Made by a program: the position numbers and the translations under genes. A stretch of 56,657 nucleotides of DNA from CAYORM01 sp964406375 (GTDB lineage: Bacteria > Pseudomonadota > Alphaproteobacteria > DSM-16000 > Inquilinaceae), in NCBI GenBank assembly GCA_964406375.1, contig CAYORM010000017.1, forward strand, positions 1 to 56,657, given 5' to 3'. Positions 34,891 to 43,008 of this stretch are shown in pieces; within the stretch, counting starts at the first letter, position 1; the number at the start of each line of letters is the position of its first letter. The notes beneath the pieces were generated by a model. It saw nothing but the letters and a program-made list of their open reading frames with translations. It was not told where the DNA came from and searched no databases.

Positions 34891-35940
34891 ATGCGCTTCG
34901 AGCGTCGCGAACGCATCCCGGCCGTCCTCGCGGTCGCGGCCCCGGTTGCGGCGGCGATCGCCGCGCTGCTGATCTGTGCCATTCCGATCGCCGCGGCCGG
35001 GGCGCCGGTGCTCGATGCCTGGGCGGTGATGGTCGAGGGCGCGTTCGGCTCGCGCTTCGCCCTGACAGAGACGCTGGCACGGGCGGCCCCGCTGATCCTG
35101 ACGGGGCTCGCCGCCGCCGTCGCCTTCCGGGCGCGGCTGTGGAACATCGGCGCCGAAGGGCAGCTCTATGTCGGTGCGCTCGCGGCGGTCGCCCTGGGGA
35201 CCGGCGCGCTCGACCTGCCGCCGGCCCTCCTGGTGCCGCTCGTCGGGCTGGCCGCAGCGGTGGCGGGCGGGCTGTGGATGCTGGGGCCGACCGTCCTCAA
35301 GACGCGCTTCGGCGTCGACGAGGTGGTGACGACGCTGCTCCTCAACTTCGTGGTCCTGCTCTTCGTCTCGATGATGCTCGAAGGGCCGATGCAGGACCCG
35401 TTCGGGATGGGCTGGCCGCAATCCGAGCCCATTGCCGAGGCGGCGGCGCTGCCAAAGATCGTGCCGCGGACCCGGCTGCATCTCGGCCTCGCCCTCGCCC
35501 TCGTGGCGGCGGTCGCCGTCTGGGTTCTGGTCAACCGCACGGTATGGGGCTTCCGGATGCGGGCAACGGGTGCCAATCCCGACGCCGCGCGCTTCGCCGG
35601 GTTGCGTCCGGGGCGCGTCATGCTGGGTGTGGGGATGCTGTCCGGAGCGCTCGCGGGCCTCGCCGGTTTCGGCGAGGTGGCAGGGCTGAAGGGCTATCTC
35701 ACCCAGGATCTCTCGCCGGGTTACGGCTATAGCGGCATCGTCGTCGCGATGCTTGCCCAGCTCAACGCGCTGGCCGTGGTGCCGGCTGCGATCTTCGTTG
35801 CCGCGGTCTTCGTCGGTGCCGACAGCATGGGCCGCGCGATGGGCATCTCGAGCTACATCGCCAATCTCGTGGTCGCGACCGCGCTGCTGACCGTCCTCGT
35901 CTCCAGCCTGTTCGTCCAATACCGGATCCGTGCGCGATGA
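34891..35940 (+). CDS. BMP-type ABC transporter permease 1
   Basis: Inner-membrane permease of the NupP/YufP type, 349 aa, about nine hydrophobic helices. Family segments: PLILTGLAAAVAFRARLWNIGAEGQ, RFGVDEVVTTLLLNFV, AGLKGYLTQDLSPGYGYSGIVVAMLAQLN. The stop overlaps the next permease start (ATGA at 35937-35940). Confidence 0.93.
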   Translation: MRFERRERIPAVLAVAAPVAAAIAALLICAIPIAAAGAPVLDAWAVMVEGAFGSRFALTETLARAAPLILTGLAAAVAFRARLWNIGAEGQLYVGALAAVALGTGALDLPPALLVPLVGLAAAVAGGLWMLGPTVLKTRFGVDEVVTTLLLNFVVLLFVSMMLEGPMQDPFGMGWPQSEPIAEAAALPKIVPRTRLHLGLALALVAAVAVWVLVNRTVWGFRMRATGANPDAARFAGLRPGRVMLGVGMLSGALAGLAGFGEVAGLKGYLTQDLSPGYGYSGIVVAMLAQLNALAVVPAAIFVAAVFVGADSMGRAMGISSYIANLVVATALLTVLVSSLFVQYRIRAR

Positions 35941-36881
35941 GCGACGTCCTCGACATCCTGCTGACGGTCGGCTTCTGGGCCGCGGCGCTGCGGGTGGCGA
36001 CGCCGCTGATCTTCGGCACGCTGGGCGAGCTCGTCTGTGAACGGGCGGGCGTGCTCAATCTCGGCATCGAGGGGATCATGACGGCCGGGGCGATGGCCGG
36101 CTGGATGGCCGTCTACCAGGGGGCCGATCTGTGGACGGGCGTGCTGTTCGCGGCCTGCGTCGGTGCCGTCTTCGGCCTCCTGCACGCTTGGCTCACCGTG
36201 CCGCTCGGCCTGTCGCAGCACGTCACCGGTATCGGCATCACATTGCTCGCCAGCTCGGCCTCCTACTTCACCTACCGGATGGTGCTGCCGGACGTGACGA
36301 GCCCGCCGCGGATCGAGCCCTTCCCGCCGCTCGCCTGGTCCTGGCTCGACGCGGTGCCGGTGGTGGGGCCGATCCTCGCCCAGCAGACGGTGCTGACCTT
36401 CCTCGCCATGCTGCTCGTTGGCGTCGTCGCCTGGGTGCTCTGGATGACGCCGCTCGGCCTCGCGGTGCGGACGGTGGGCGAGAACCCGGCCGCCGCCGAG
36501 GCGCAGGGTATTCCGGTGGTGGGCGTCCGGATCGGCGCCGTCGTCGCCGGCTCGGCGCTGATGGCGGTCGGTGGTGCCTTCCTGACGATGTCGACCTTCA
36601 ACGCCTTCTTCTTCGAGATGGTGGCCGGCCGAGGCTGGGTCTGCATCGCGCTGGTCGTCTTCGCCGCCTGGAAGCCGGGCAAGGCGCTGCTCGGCGCGCT
36701 GCTCTTCGGCGCCTTCGATGCCTTCCAGGTGCGGCTGCAGCAGGTCGTGGGGTCCGCCGTGCCTTACCAGATCTTCCTGATGCTGCCCTATCTGCTCAGC
36801 ATCCTGGCGCTCGTCCTCGTCTCCCGCCGGGCCGCCGCGCCACAGGCGCTGATGCAGCCCTATCGCAAGGGTGAGCGGTGA
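35937..36881 (+). CDS. BMP-type ABC transporter permease 2
   Basis: Second permease (NupQ/YufQ type), 314 aa, eight to nine helices. Typical ATPLIFGTLGELVCERAGVLNLGIEGIM, LSQHVTGIGITLLASS, VGENPAAAEAQGIPV and MVAGRGWVCIALVVFAAWKPGKAL. Translationally coupled to permease 1 and followed 39 bp later by the GS-like gene. Confidence 0.93.
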   Translation: MSDVLDILLTVGFWAAALRVATPLIFGTLGELVCERAGVLNLGIEGIMTAGAMAGWMAVYQGADLWTGVLFAACVGAVFGLLHAWLTVPLGLSQHVTGIGITLLASSASYFTYRMVLPDVTSPPRIEPFPPLAWSWLDAVPVVGPILAQQTVLTFLAMLLVGVVAWVLWMTPLGLAVRTVGENPAAAEAQGIPVVGVRIGAVVAGSALMAVGGAFLTMSTFNAFFFEMVAGRGWVCIALVVFAAWKPGKALLGALLFGAFDAFQVRLQQVVGSAVPYQIFLMLPYLLSILALVLVSRRAAAPQALMQPYRKGER

Positions 36882-36920
36882 GGGGCGCCCATCATCCGAC
36901 ACGCTGACGGAGGAGTGCCG

Positions 36921-38249
36921 ATGCCGCCCGTGCTGGTCGAACCCGAACGCCTGGTCATGGTCTGTACCAGCGACATCGCCGGCCAGTTCCGCGGCAAGGG
37001 CTTCCCGGCACGCGATCTCGAGAAGCGCCGGCGGCACGGGATCGGCTGGACGCCGACCAATGTCATGATCAACTGCTTCAACCGCATTCCCGCGACGCCC
37101 TGGGGGCCGCGCGGCGATCTGGTGATCCTGCCCGATCCGGCGGGGGAGGTGGCGCTCGACTGGGGCGATGGCAGCGGCATCGAGCATTTCTTCATCGGCG
37201 ACGTGAAGACCCTCGACGGCGCGCCCTGGTCGTGCTGTCCGCGTTCCTTTCTGCGCGCGGCGCTGGAGGCGCTGGAGCAGCGGGCGGGGCTGCGGCTCTA
37301 CGCGGCCTTCGAGCACGAGTTCCATGCCGCCGGTGCCAGCCAGCGCTGCGGCGACAGCTATGGGCTGTCGAGCCTGCGCGGCGTCGCCCGTTTCGTCGAG
37401 GAGCTGATCGGCGGGCTGCGCGCGGCCGGACTCGAGCCCGAGACCGTGCTGCCGGAATACGGGCCGCGGCAATACGAGGTGACGGTCGAGCCCGCCTTCG
37501 GGCTCGAGGCGGCCGATCGGGCGGTGAAGCTGCGGGAGATCACCCGCGCCCTCGGCCGCCGTCACGGCCTCGACATCAGCTTCGCCCCCGTCGTCACGCC
37601 CGGCATCGTCGGCAATGGGGTGCATGTCCATTTCAGCCTGACCGATCGGCAAGGGCATCCGATCACCTGGGATCCCGCCGGGCCGGGCGGGCTGTCGCCG
37701 CGGGCGGCCGCCTTCGCGGCTGGCATTTTGCGTCACATCCGGGCGCTCTGTGCGGTCACCGCACCGTCGATCCTGTCCTATGAGCGGCTGAAGCCGCGCT
37801 CCTGGTCGGCCTATTACGGCAATCTCGGCGATAAGGATCGCGAGGCGGCGCTGCGGATCTGTCCGGTGCCGCAGCTTCCGGGCACCGACCCGGCGCCGCT
37901 CTTCAACCTCGAGTTCCGCGCCGCCGATGCCGCGGCCAGCCCCTATCTGCTGCTCGGCATGCTGGTCCATGCCGGTCTCGCCGGCATCGAGGCTGACCTG
38001 CCTGCCCCGCCGATCGTCGGGGAAGCGCTCGAGACGATGGGGGAGGAGGAGCGGGCGCGGCTCGGCATCCAGGATCTGCCGCGCAGCCTCGGCGAGGCGC
38101 TCGACGCGCTCCAGGACGATGCGGCGGCGGCCGGCTGGATGGGGCCGGAGCTGCATCGCGCCTATCTCATGCACAAGCGCGGCGAGATCGAAATGGCGAG
38201 CGGCTGGGACATGGAGACGCTGGTCCGCCGCTACGCCGAGGCCTATTGA
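36921..38249 (+). CDS. Glutamine synthetase family ligase (gamma-glutamyl-type)
   Basis: ATP-dependent ligase of the GS family, 442 aa, probably joining glutamate to an amine rather than ammonia, as in PuuA/GlnA3-like members. GS motifs seen: AAFEHEFH (metal Glu), PEYGPRQYEVTVEP, GNGVHVHFSLTD, ERLKPRSWSAYYGNLGDKDREAALRI, LEFRAADAAASPYLLLGMLVHAGLAGI (where GlnA has NPY). The ATG at 36921 is chosen for GGAGG seven bases upstream; a GTG two codons earlier is possible. Within the BMP-transporter operon, so it likely acts on the imported compound. Not an assimilatory GlnA by sequence. Confidence 0.9.
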   Translation: MPPVLVEPERLVMVCTSDIAGQFRGKGFPARDLEKRRRHGIGWTPTNVMINCFNRIPATPWGPRGDLVILPDPAGEVALDWGDGSGIEHFFIGDVKTLDGAPWSCCPRSFLRAALEALEQRAGLRLYAAFEHEFHAAGASQRCGDSYGLSSLRGVARFVEELIGGLRAAGLEPETVLPEYGPRQYEVTVEPAFGLEAADRAVKLREITRALGRRHGLDISFAPVVTPGIVGNGVHVHFSLTDRQGHPITWDPAGPGGLSPRAAAFAAGILRHIRALCAVTAPSILSYERLKPRSWSAYYGNLGDKDREAALRICPVPQLPGTDPAPLFNLEFRAADAAASPYLLLGMLVHAGLAGIEADLPAPPIVGEALETMGEEERARLGIQDLPRSLGEALDALQDDAAAAGWMGPELHRAYLMHKRGEIEMASGWDMETLVRRYAEAY

Positions 38250-38306
38250 GCCGGCCCGCCTCGACGACCGCTCCCCACCCCGACCGCCATCAGCCAGCTT
38301 GCCGCC

Positions 38307-39152
38307 ATGTCGCCCCATGCGCCCGTTCCCGACCCGTCCTGCCCGACCGACGCGCCGCTCCTGCTGCCAGAGGAGCCGCCGCCGGTCGGCATCCGCAACG
38401 CCGGGGGGCGCAGCCCCTTCCTCCTGCTCTGTGATCACGCCGGCAACCGCGTCCCGGCGCGGTTGGCCACACTCGGCCTGACGCGGGCCGAACTCGACCG
38501 GCATATCGGCATCGACATCGGCGCGTTGCCGGTCTCCGAGGCGCTGTCCGACCGCCTCGACGCACCGCTCGTCTTCCAGCCCTATTCGCGGCTGGTGATC
38601 GACTGCAACCGCCAGCCCCACGCCGCGGACAGCATCCCGACCATCTCAGACGGGACGGTGGTGCCGGGTAACCAGGGGCTCGACGAGACGGCGCGGGCGG
38701 TGCGGCGACGCGACATCCTCGCGCCCTATCACCGCGCCATCGACGCCGCGATCGAGGCGCGGCGCGCAGCGGGGCGGCCGACGGTGATCGGTGCGATCCA
38801 CAGCTTCACGCCGTCGCTGCGCGCCCGGCCGGCGGCGCGGCCCTGGCACATCGCCGTCATCTACGGTGCGAATCCGCGCTTCAGCGAGCGGGTCGCGGCG
38901 ATGCTGCGGTTGCTGCCGGACACGGTTGTCGGGGTGAACGAGCCCTATGTCGTCAGCATGGAGAATGACTATTCGATCCCGCTGCATGCCGAGGCACGCG
39001 GCCTCGACTATGTCGAGATCGAGATCCGCCAGGATCTGATCGCCGACGCTGCCGGTGCGGCCCTGTGGGCCGGGCGGCTGGCCGAGGCCATGTTGCGGGC
39101 GCTCGACGGCTTCGCACCGGCGGCGGCCGGTGCCGGCGTCGCGCATGGCTGA
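38307..39152 (+). CDS. N-formylglutamate amidohydrolase family protein
   Basis: 281-aa FGase-like zinc hydrolase. Features: FLLLCDHAGNRVPARL, LDRHIGIDIGALPVSEALS, SRLVIDCNRQP, AIHSFTPSLR and NDYSIPLHAEARGLDYVEIEIRQDLI. It may cleave a formyl- or gamma-glutamyl-type amide. Last gene of the operon, 57 bp after the GS-like ligase, and convergent to the Sua5 gene 35 bp away. Paired with a ligase, it suggests a glutamylation/deglutamylation or formamide step. Inference. Confidence 0.88.
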   Translation: MSPHAPVPDPSCPTDAPLLLPEEPPPVGIRNAGGRSPFLLLCDHAGNRVPARLATLGLTRAELDRHIGIDIGALPVSEALSDRLDAPLVFQPYSRLVIDCNRQPHAADSIPTISDGTVVPGNQGLDETARAVRRRDILAPYHRAIDAAIEARRAAGRPTVIGAIHSFTPSLRARPAARPWHIAVIYGANPRFSERVAAMLRLLPDTVVGVNEPYVVSMENDYSIPLHAEARGLDYVEIEIRQDLIADAAGAALWAGRLAEAMLRALDGFAPAAAGAGVAHG

Positions 39153-39187
39153 CACCGCGGCGCGCCCGGGGATGTCAGCAGGCGGGG

Positions 39188-40210
39188 TCAGGTGGCGGGG
39201 CCGGCGGCCGGGCGCGGGGCCGCAGCGCGGCGCAGCCGGTCATTGATCGCGGCGCCGATCCCGGTCTCGGGAATCGGGGCCACGGCGATGCCCGCGATGC
39301 CCGGCCGGTCGAGCGCGCGGAGCATGGCGAAGAGATTGGCCGCGGCTTCGAGGAGATCGCCCTTCGGGCTGAGATTGAGGGTCGCCGCGGCGCCGGGGCG
39401 CTCGCCGCGCAGCTCGGGACCGAAGGCGAGATAGGCCTCGCCGGGACGCGGCGCGGCGGCCTCAATGCGGACAGGCGCGCCGGGCGCGTAGTGGCTCTCG
39501 AGCTGTCCGGGCGCGGTGGGCCGGTCGCCTCCGCCGGCGGCGACGATCGGACGGGCGAGGTCGACCTGTCCGAGAAGGCCGGTCAGCGTCTCGATCGTCA
39601 CGCCGCCCGGGCGCAGGAGCACCGGCCGCGGCCCGGTCAGATCGAGGATGGTGGATTCGAGGCCGACCTCGGTCCGTCCACCGGCGACCACCATCGGGAT
39701 GCGGCCGGCCAGCCCCTCCAACACGTGCTGCGGTGTGGTCGGGCTGACGCGTCCCGACCGGTTGGCGCTCGGCGCCGCGATCGGGCGTCCGGCGGCCTGC
39801 AGCAGCCGCCGCGCCGTCGGATGGGCCGGAACGCGCAGCGCCAGCGTGTCGAGCCCTGCGGTCGTCAGCAGCGAGACCGGCGCGTCGGGCCGACGCGGCA
39901 GCACGAGCGTCAACGGGCCCGGCCACAGCGTCTCGGCAAGGCGCTCGGCCCGCGCATCGAGGCGGGCGAGTTCGGCCGCCGCCTCGGCATCGGTGACATG
40001 GACGATCAGCGGATTGAAGCGCGGCCTGCCTTTGGCGGCGAAGATGGCCGCGACCGCATGGTCGGAAGTCGCGTCCGCGCCGAGGCCGTAGACCGTCTCG
40101 GTGGGGAATGCCACGAGGCCGCCCGCGCGCAGCACCTCTGCGGCGGCCTTCAGCCCCTGCGGGCCGTCATCGACGACCCGCGTCGTGATTGTGTCTCCGG
40201 CATCGCTCAT
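39188..40210 (-). CDS. L-threonylcarbamoyladenylate synthase (Sua5 type)
   Basis: Makes threonylcarbamoyl-AMP for t6A37 tRNA modification. 340 aa in the two-domain Sua5 form. The YrdC/TsaC domain (~15-205) has GGLVAFPTETVYGLGADA, KGRPRFNPLIVHV, APSANRSGRVSPTTPQHV and STILDLTGPRPVLLRPG. A linker (SHYAPGAPVRIE) and a C-terminal Sua5 domain follow. The ATG at 40210 is the only sensible start. Divergent from the HisN-like gene with a 172-bp gap. Confidence 0.93.
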   Translation of the reverse strand: MSDAGDTITTRVVDDGPQGLKAAAEVLRAGGLVAFPTETVYGLGADATSDHAVAAIFAAKGRPRFNPLIVHVTDAEAAAELARLDARAERLAETLWPGPLTLVLPRRPDAPVSLLTTAGLDTLALRVPAHPTARRLLQAAGRPIAAPSANRSGRVSPTTPQHVLEGLAGRIPMVVAGGRTEVGLESTILDLTGPRPVLLRPGGVTIETLTGLLGQVDLARPIVAAGGGDRPTAPGQLESHYAPGAPVRIEAAAPRPGEAYLAFGPELRGERPGAAATLNLSPKGDLLEAAANLFAMLRALDRPGIAGIAVAPIPETGIGAAINDRLRRAAAPRPAAGPAT

Positions 40211-40382
40211 GCCGGGCTTCTACCGCATCGCGGGCCGGCGCGCATGATCGGCGGCGCGAGGGCCGGGGCGCGACCCGCGCATGGCGTGTCGCCCGGCACC
40301 GCCGGAGAATGGCCGCTTGAGCCGCGCCGCGCGGCCGGGCAGTCTCGGTGTGCCGCATCGCTTGCCGCCACCTCCGCGCGAT

Positions 40383-41234
40383 ATGAAGCCCGACATGCCT
40401 GCCGACGCATCACCCGACCACACCGACCCCGGCCCGCCCGATCAGGGCACACCGGACGACGCCCTGATCGCCTTCGCCGAGACGCTCGCCGATGCCGCGC
40501 GCCCTGCGGCGCGGCGCTGGTTCCGTACCGGCCTCGTGGTCGAGGACAAGCCTGACGAATCGCCGGTGACTCTGGCCGACCGTTCGATCGAGCGGCAGCT
40601 CCGCATGCTCATCGGTGATCGGCATCCCGAACACGGCATCCTCGGCGAGGAGCACGGCTCGGAGGGCACCGATCGCGACCTCGTCTGGGTCATCGACCCG
40701 ATCGACGGTACCAAGGCCTTCATCACGGGCATGCCGCTGTTCGGCACGCTGATCGCGCTTGCCCACGGCGGCAGGCCGGTGATCGGCATCATCGAGATGC
40801 CGGCGCTCGGCGAGCGTTTCGTCGGCGCCGTCGGTCGCCCGACGCTGCATGACGGCAAGCCGTGCCGCGTGCGCGACTGCCGCGATCTCTCCCGCGCCAC
40901 CCTCTATGCGACCTCGCCCGAGATGTTCGGCACCGCCGAGGGGCCCGATGCCGCGGCGTTCCGGCGTGTCGCCGCGGCGGTCAAGCTGCGGCGCTGGGGT
41001 GGGGATTGCTACGCCTATGGCCTTCTCGCACTCGGCTGCGTCGACCTCGTCGTCGAGGTGGGGCTGCAGCCCTACGACTTCATGGCCCTCATCCCGGTGA
41101 TCGAGGGTGCCGGCGGAATCGTCACGGACTGGTCGGGTCGGCCGATCGACATCCGCTCCGACGGGCGGGTCGTCGCCGCCGCGACGCCCGAGCTGCACGC
41201 CGCGGCGCTGGATCTTTTGGCCGGGCGGGGATGA
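40383..41234 (+). CDS. hisN: Inositol-phosphatase family protein, probably histidinol-phosphatase
   Basis: Mg-dependent phosphatase of the IMPase fold, 283 aa: VTLADRSIERQLR, GILGEEHGSEG, the metal-binding WVIDPIDGTKAFITG, and WGGDCYAYGLLALG with VEVGLQPYDFMALIPVIEGAGG near the end. This form is the HisN type used for histidine synthesis in Alphaproteobacteria, although IMPase-like alternatives exist. ATG at 40383 (a second ATG is four codons on). It overlaps plsY by ATGA. Confidence 0.85.
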   Translation: MKPDMPADASPDHTDPGPPDQGTPDDALIAFAETLADAARPAARRWFRTGLVVEDKPDESPVTLADRSIERQLRMLIGDRHPEHGILGEEHGSEGTDRDLVWVIDPIDGTKAFITGMPLFGTLIALAHGGRPVIGIIEMPALGERFVGAVGRPTLHDGKPCRVRDCRDLSRATLYATSPEMFGTAEGPDAAAFRRVAAAVKLRRWGGDCYAYGLLALGCVDLVVEVGLQPYDFMALIPVIEGAGGIVTDWSGRPIDIRSDGRVVAAATPELHAAALDLLAGRG

Positions 41235-41860
41235 CGCCGGCGGCCCCCGCCATCATCGCGGCGATCCTGCTCGGCTATCTCGCCGGCTCGATCCCGTTCG
41301 GGCTGGTGCTGACGCGGGCGGCCGGGCTGGGGGACATTAGGCGGATCGGGTCCGGCAATATCGGTGCCACCAATGTGCTGCGGACGGGCAATCGGCCGCT
41401 CGCCCTTGCCACGCTGATCCTCGACGCCGCCAAGGGCGGGGCCGCGGCGCTGATCGGCGCCCTTTTCGATCCGCTGCTCGGGGTACTGGCCGGCGGCGCC
41501 GCCTTCCTCGGCCATGTCTTCCCGGTCTGGCTCGGCTTCCGCGGTGGCAAGGGGGTGGCGACCGCCGCCGGCACGCTGCTCGCGGTCACCCCCTGGCTGG
41601 GCCTTGTCGCCGTGGCGCTGTGGGGGGTGACGGCCGCGGCCTTCCGCATCTCCTCCCTCGCGGCGCTCGTCGCGACCATCGGCACTGCGCTGCTGGCGAT
41701 CATCCTCTGGGCAATGGGCGTGACGGCGGGCGCCGGCCCGACGCCATGGGGCGTGTTCCTCGTCCTTCTCATCGCCGCGGTGGTCCTGCTGCGCCACCGT
41801 GCGAATATCGGTCGGCTGCTGCGCGGCGAGGAGCCGCGCTTCGGCGCCGGCGGCCGGTGA
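41231..41860 (+). CDS. plsY: Acyl phosphate:glycerol-3-phosphate acyltransferase
   Basis: Integral membrane enzyme acylating glycerol-3-phosphate from acyl phosphate, the first step of phospholipid synthesis. 209 aa, five to six helices, with the three PlsY motifs: GSIPFGLVL, GSGNIGATNVLR and GFRGGKGVATAAG. Overlaps the hisN stop and precedes dprA by 10 bp. Confidence 0.95.
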   Translation: MTPAAPAIIAAILLGYLAGSIPFGLVLTRAAGLGDIRRIGSGNIGATNVLRTGNRPLALATLILDAAKGGAAALIGALFDPLLGVLAGGAAFLGHVFPVWLGFRGGKGVATAAGTLLAVTPWLGLVAVALWGVTAAAFRISSLAALVATIGTALLAIILWAMGVTAGAGPTPWGVFLVLLIAAVVLLRHRANIGRLLRGEEPRFGAGGR

Positions 41861-41870
41861 GCGCCGCCCG

Positions 41871-42992
41871 GTGACAGCGGATCCCGACACGCTCGACAGG
41901 CTTCGCCTGGCCCGCAGCGAGGGTGTCGGGCCGGTCGTCTATCGCCGCCTCATCGCCCGTTTCGGCACACCGGGCGCGGCGCTCGCCGCGCTGCCGGCGC
42001 TCGCCCGCCGCGGCGGGCGGGCCGAGCCGCCGCGCATCCCCGGTCGGGCCGAGGCCGAGCGCGAACTGCGCGCGCTGCGACGGCTGGGGGCGCGGCTCAT
42101 CGCACTCGGCGATCCCGATTATCCGCCTGCCCTGGCCGCGATCGAGGATGCGCCGCCCGTCTTCACCCTGCGCGGTCGGGCGGAGTTGCTCACCCGGCCG
42201 GCGGTCGGCATCGTCGGGGCGCGCAACGCCTCGCTGAACGGCCGGCGCTTTGCCGAGCGGCTGGCGCGCGAGCTCGGCGAGGCGGGCCTCGTCGTCGTGT
42301 CCGGCCTAGCGCGCGGCATCGATGCGGCGGCGCATGCCGGTGCCTTGGCGACCGGCACGATCGCCGCCCTGGCCGGCGGGCTCGATCATGTCTATCCGCC
42401 GGAGAATGCGGCGCTGCATGCGCGGATCGGGACGGAAGGGGCGCTGATCGCCGAGGCGCCACCCGGCACCGTACCGACGTCCCGGATGTTCCCACGCCGC
42501 AACCGGATCGTCTCCGGCCTCGCCCTCGGCGTCATCGTCGTGGAAGCGGCCTCCCGCTCCGGTTCGCTGATCACCGCGCGCCGCGCCGCCGAGCAGGGGC
42601 GACTCGTCTTCGCGGTGCCGGGCTCGCCGGTCGATCCGCGGTCGGAGGGCAGCAACCAGCTGATCCGTGACGGCGCGACCCTGGTCTTCGAGGCTGCGCA
42701 TGTCGTCGAGGCCCTCGCTCCGCTCGTCCCGGCGTCTCACGGGCTCCAGCCGCCGCCCCCGATGCTGCCCGACGAGGACCGCCTGCCACCCGAGATGCCG
42801 GGTGCGGAGGCCCATGCCGCGGTACTCGCCCACCTGTCGGTCGATCCCACGGCGGTTGACGAACTGATGCGCGACGTCCAATTGTCGCCGCCGTCGCTGC
42901 AGGCGGTGCTCTTGGAGCTCGAACTCGCCGGCCGCATCGACCGCCTGCCGGGGAACCGCGTCGCCCTCTCGGCCCCCGGCGAATCCGCCTGA
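41871..42992 (+). CDS. dprA: DNA-processing protein DprA
   Basis: Single-stranded-DNA-binding RecA loader for incoming DNA in transformation. 373 aa: an N-terminal SAM-like domain (~1-75), a Rossmann fold with VGIVGARNASLNGRR, VVSGLARGIDAAAH, GGLDHVYPPEN and FPRRNRIVSGLA, and a C-terminal winged helix (~305-365). GTG start at 41871; the longer frame overlaps plsY and lacks homology. Next to topA, the common arrangement. Confidence 0.95.
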   Translation: MTADPDTLDRLRLARSEGVGPVVYRRLIARFGTPGAALAALPALARRGGRAEPPRIPGRAEAERELRALRRLGARLIALGDPDYPPALAAIEDAPPVFTLRGRAELLTRPAVGIVGARNASLNGRRFAERLARELGEAGLVVVSGLARGIDAAAHAGALATGTIAALAGGLDHVYPPENAALHARIGTEGALIAEAPPGTVPTSRMFPRRNRIVSGLALGVIVVEAASRSGSLITARRAAEQGRLVFAVPGSPVDPRSEGSNQLIRDGATLVFEAAHVVEALAPLVPASHGLQPPPPMLPDEDRLPPEMPGAEAHAAVLAHLSVDPTAVDELMRDVQLSPPSLQAVLLELELAGRIDRLPGNRVALSAPGESA

Positions 42993-43008
42993 GTGAAGCG
43001 AGGCCGAT

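Noticed and set aside
32217..35147. 976-codon minus-strand ORF opposite the BMP transporter
   Set aside because: Antisense shadow without domain signature; the plus strand carries clear ABC components.
35853..38621. 922-codon minus-strand ORF opposite permease 2 and the GS-like gene
   Set aside because: Same reasoning; shadow from strong GC3 bias.
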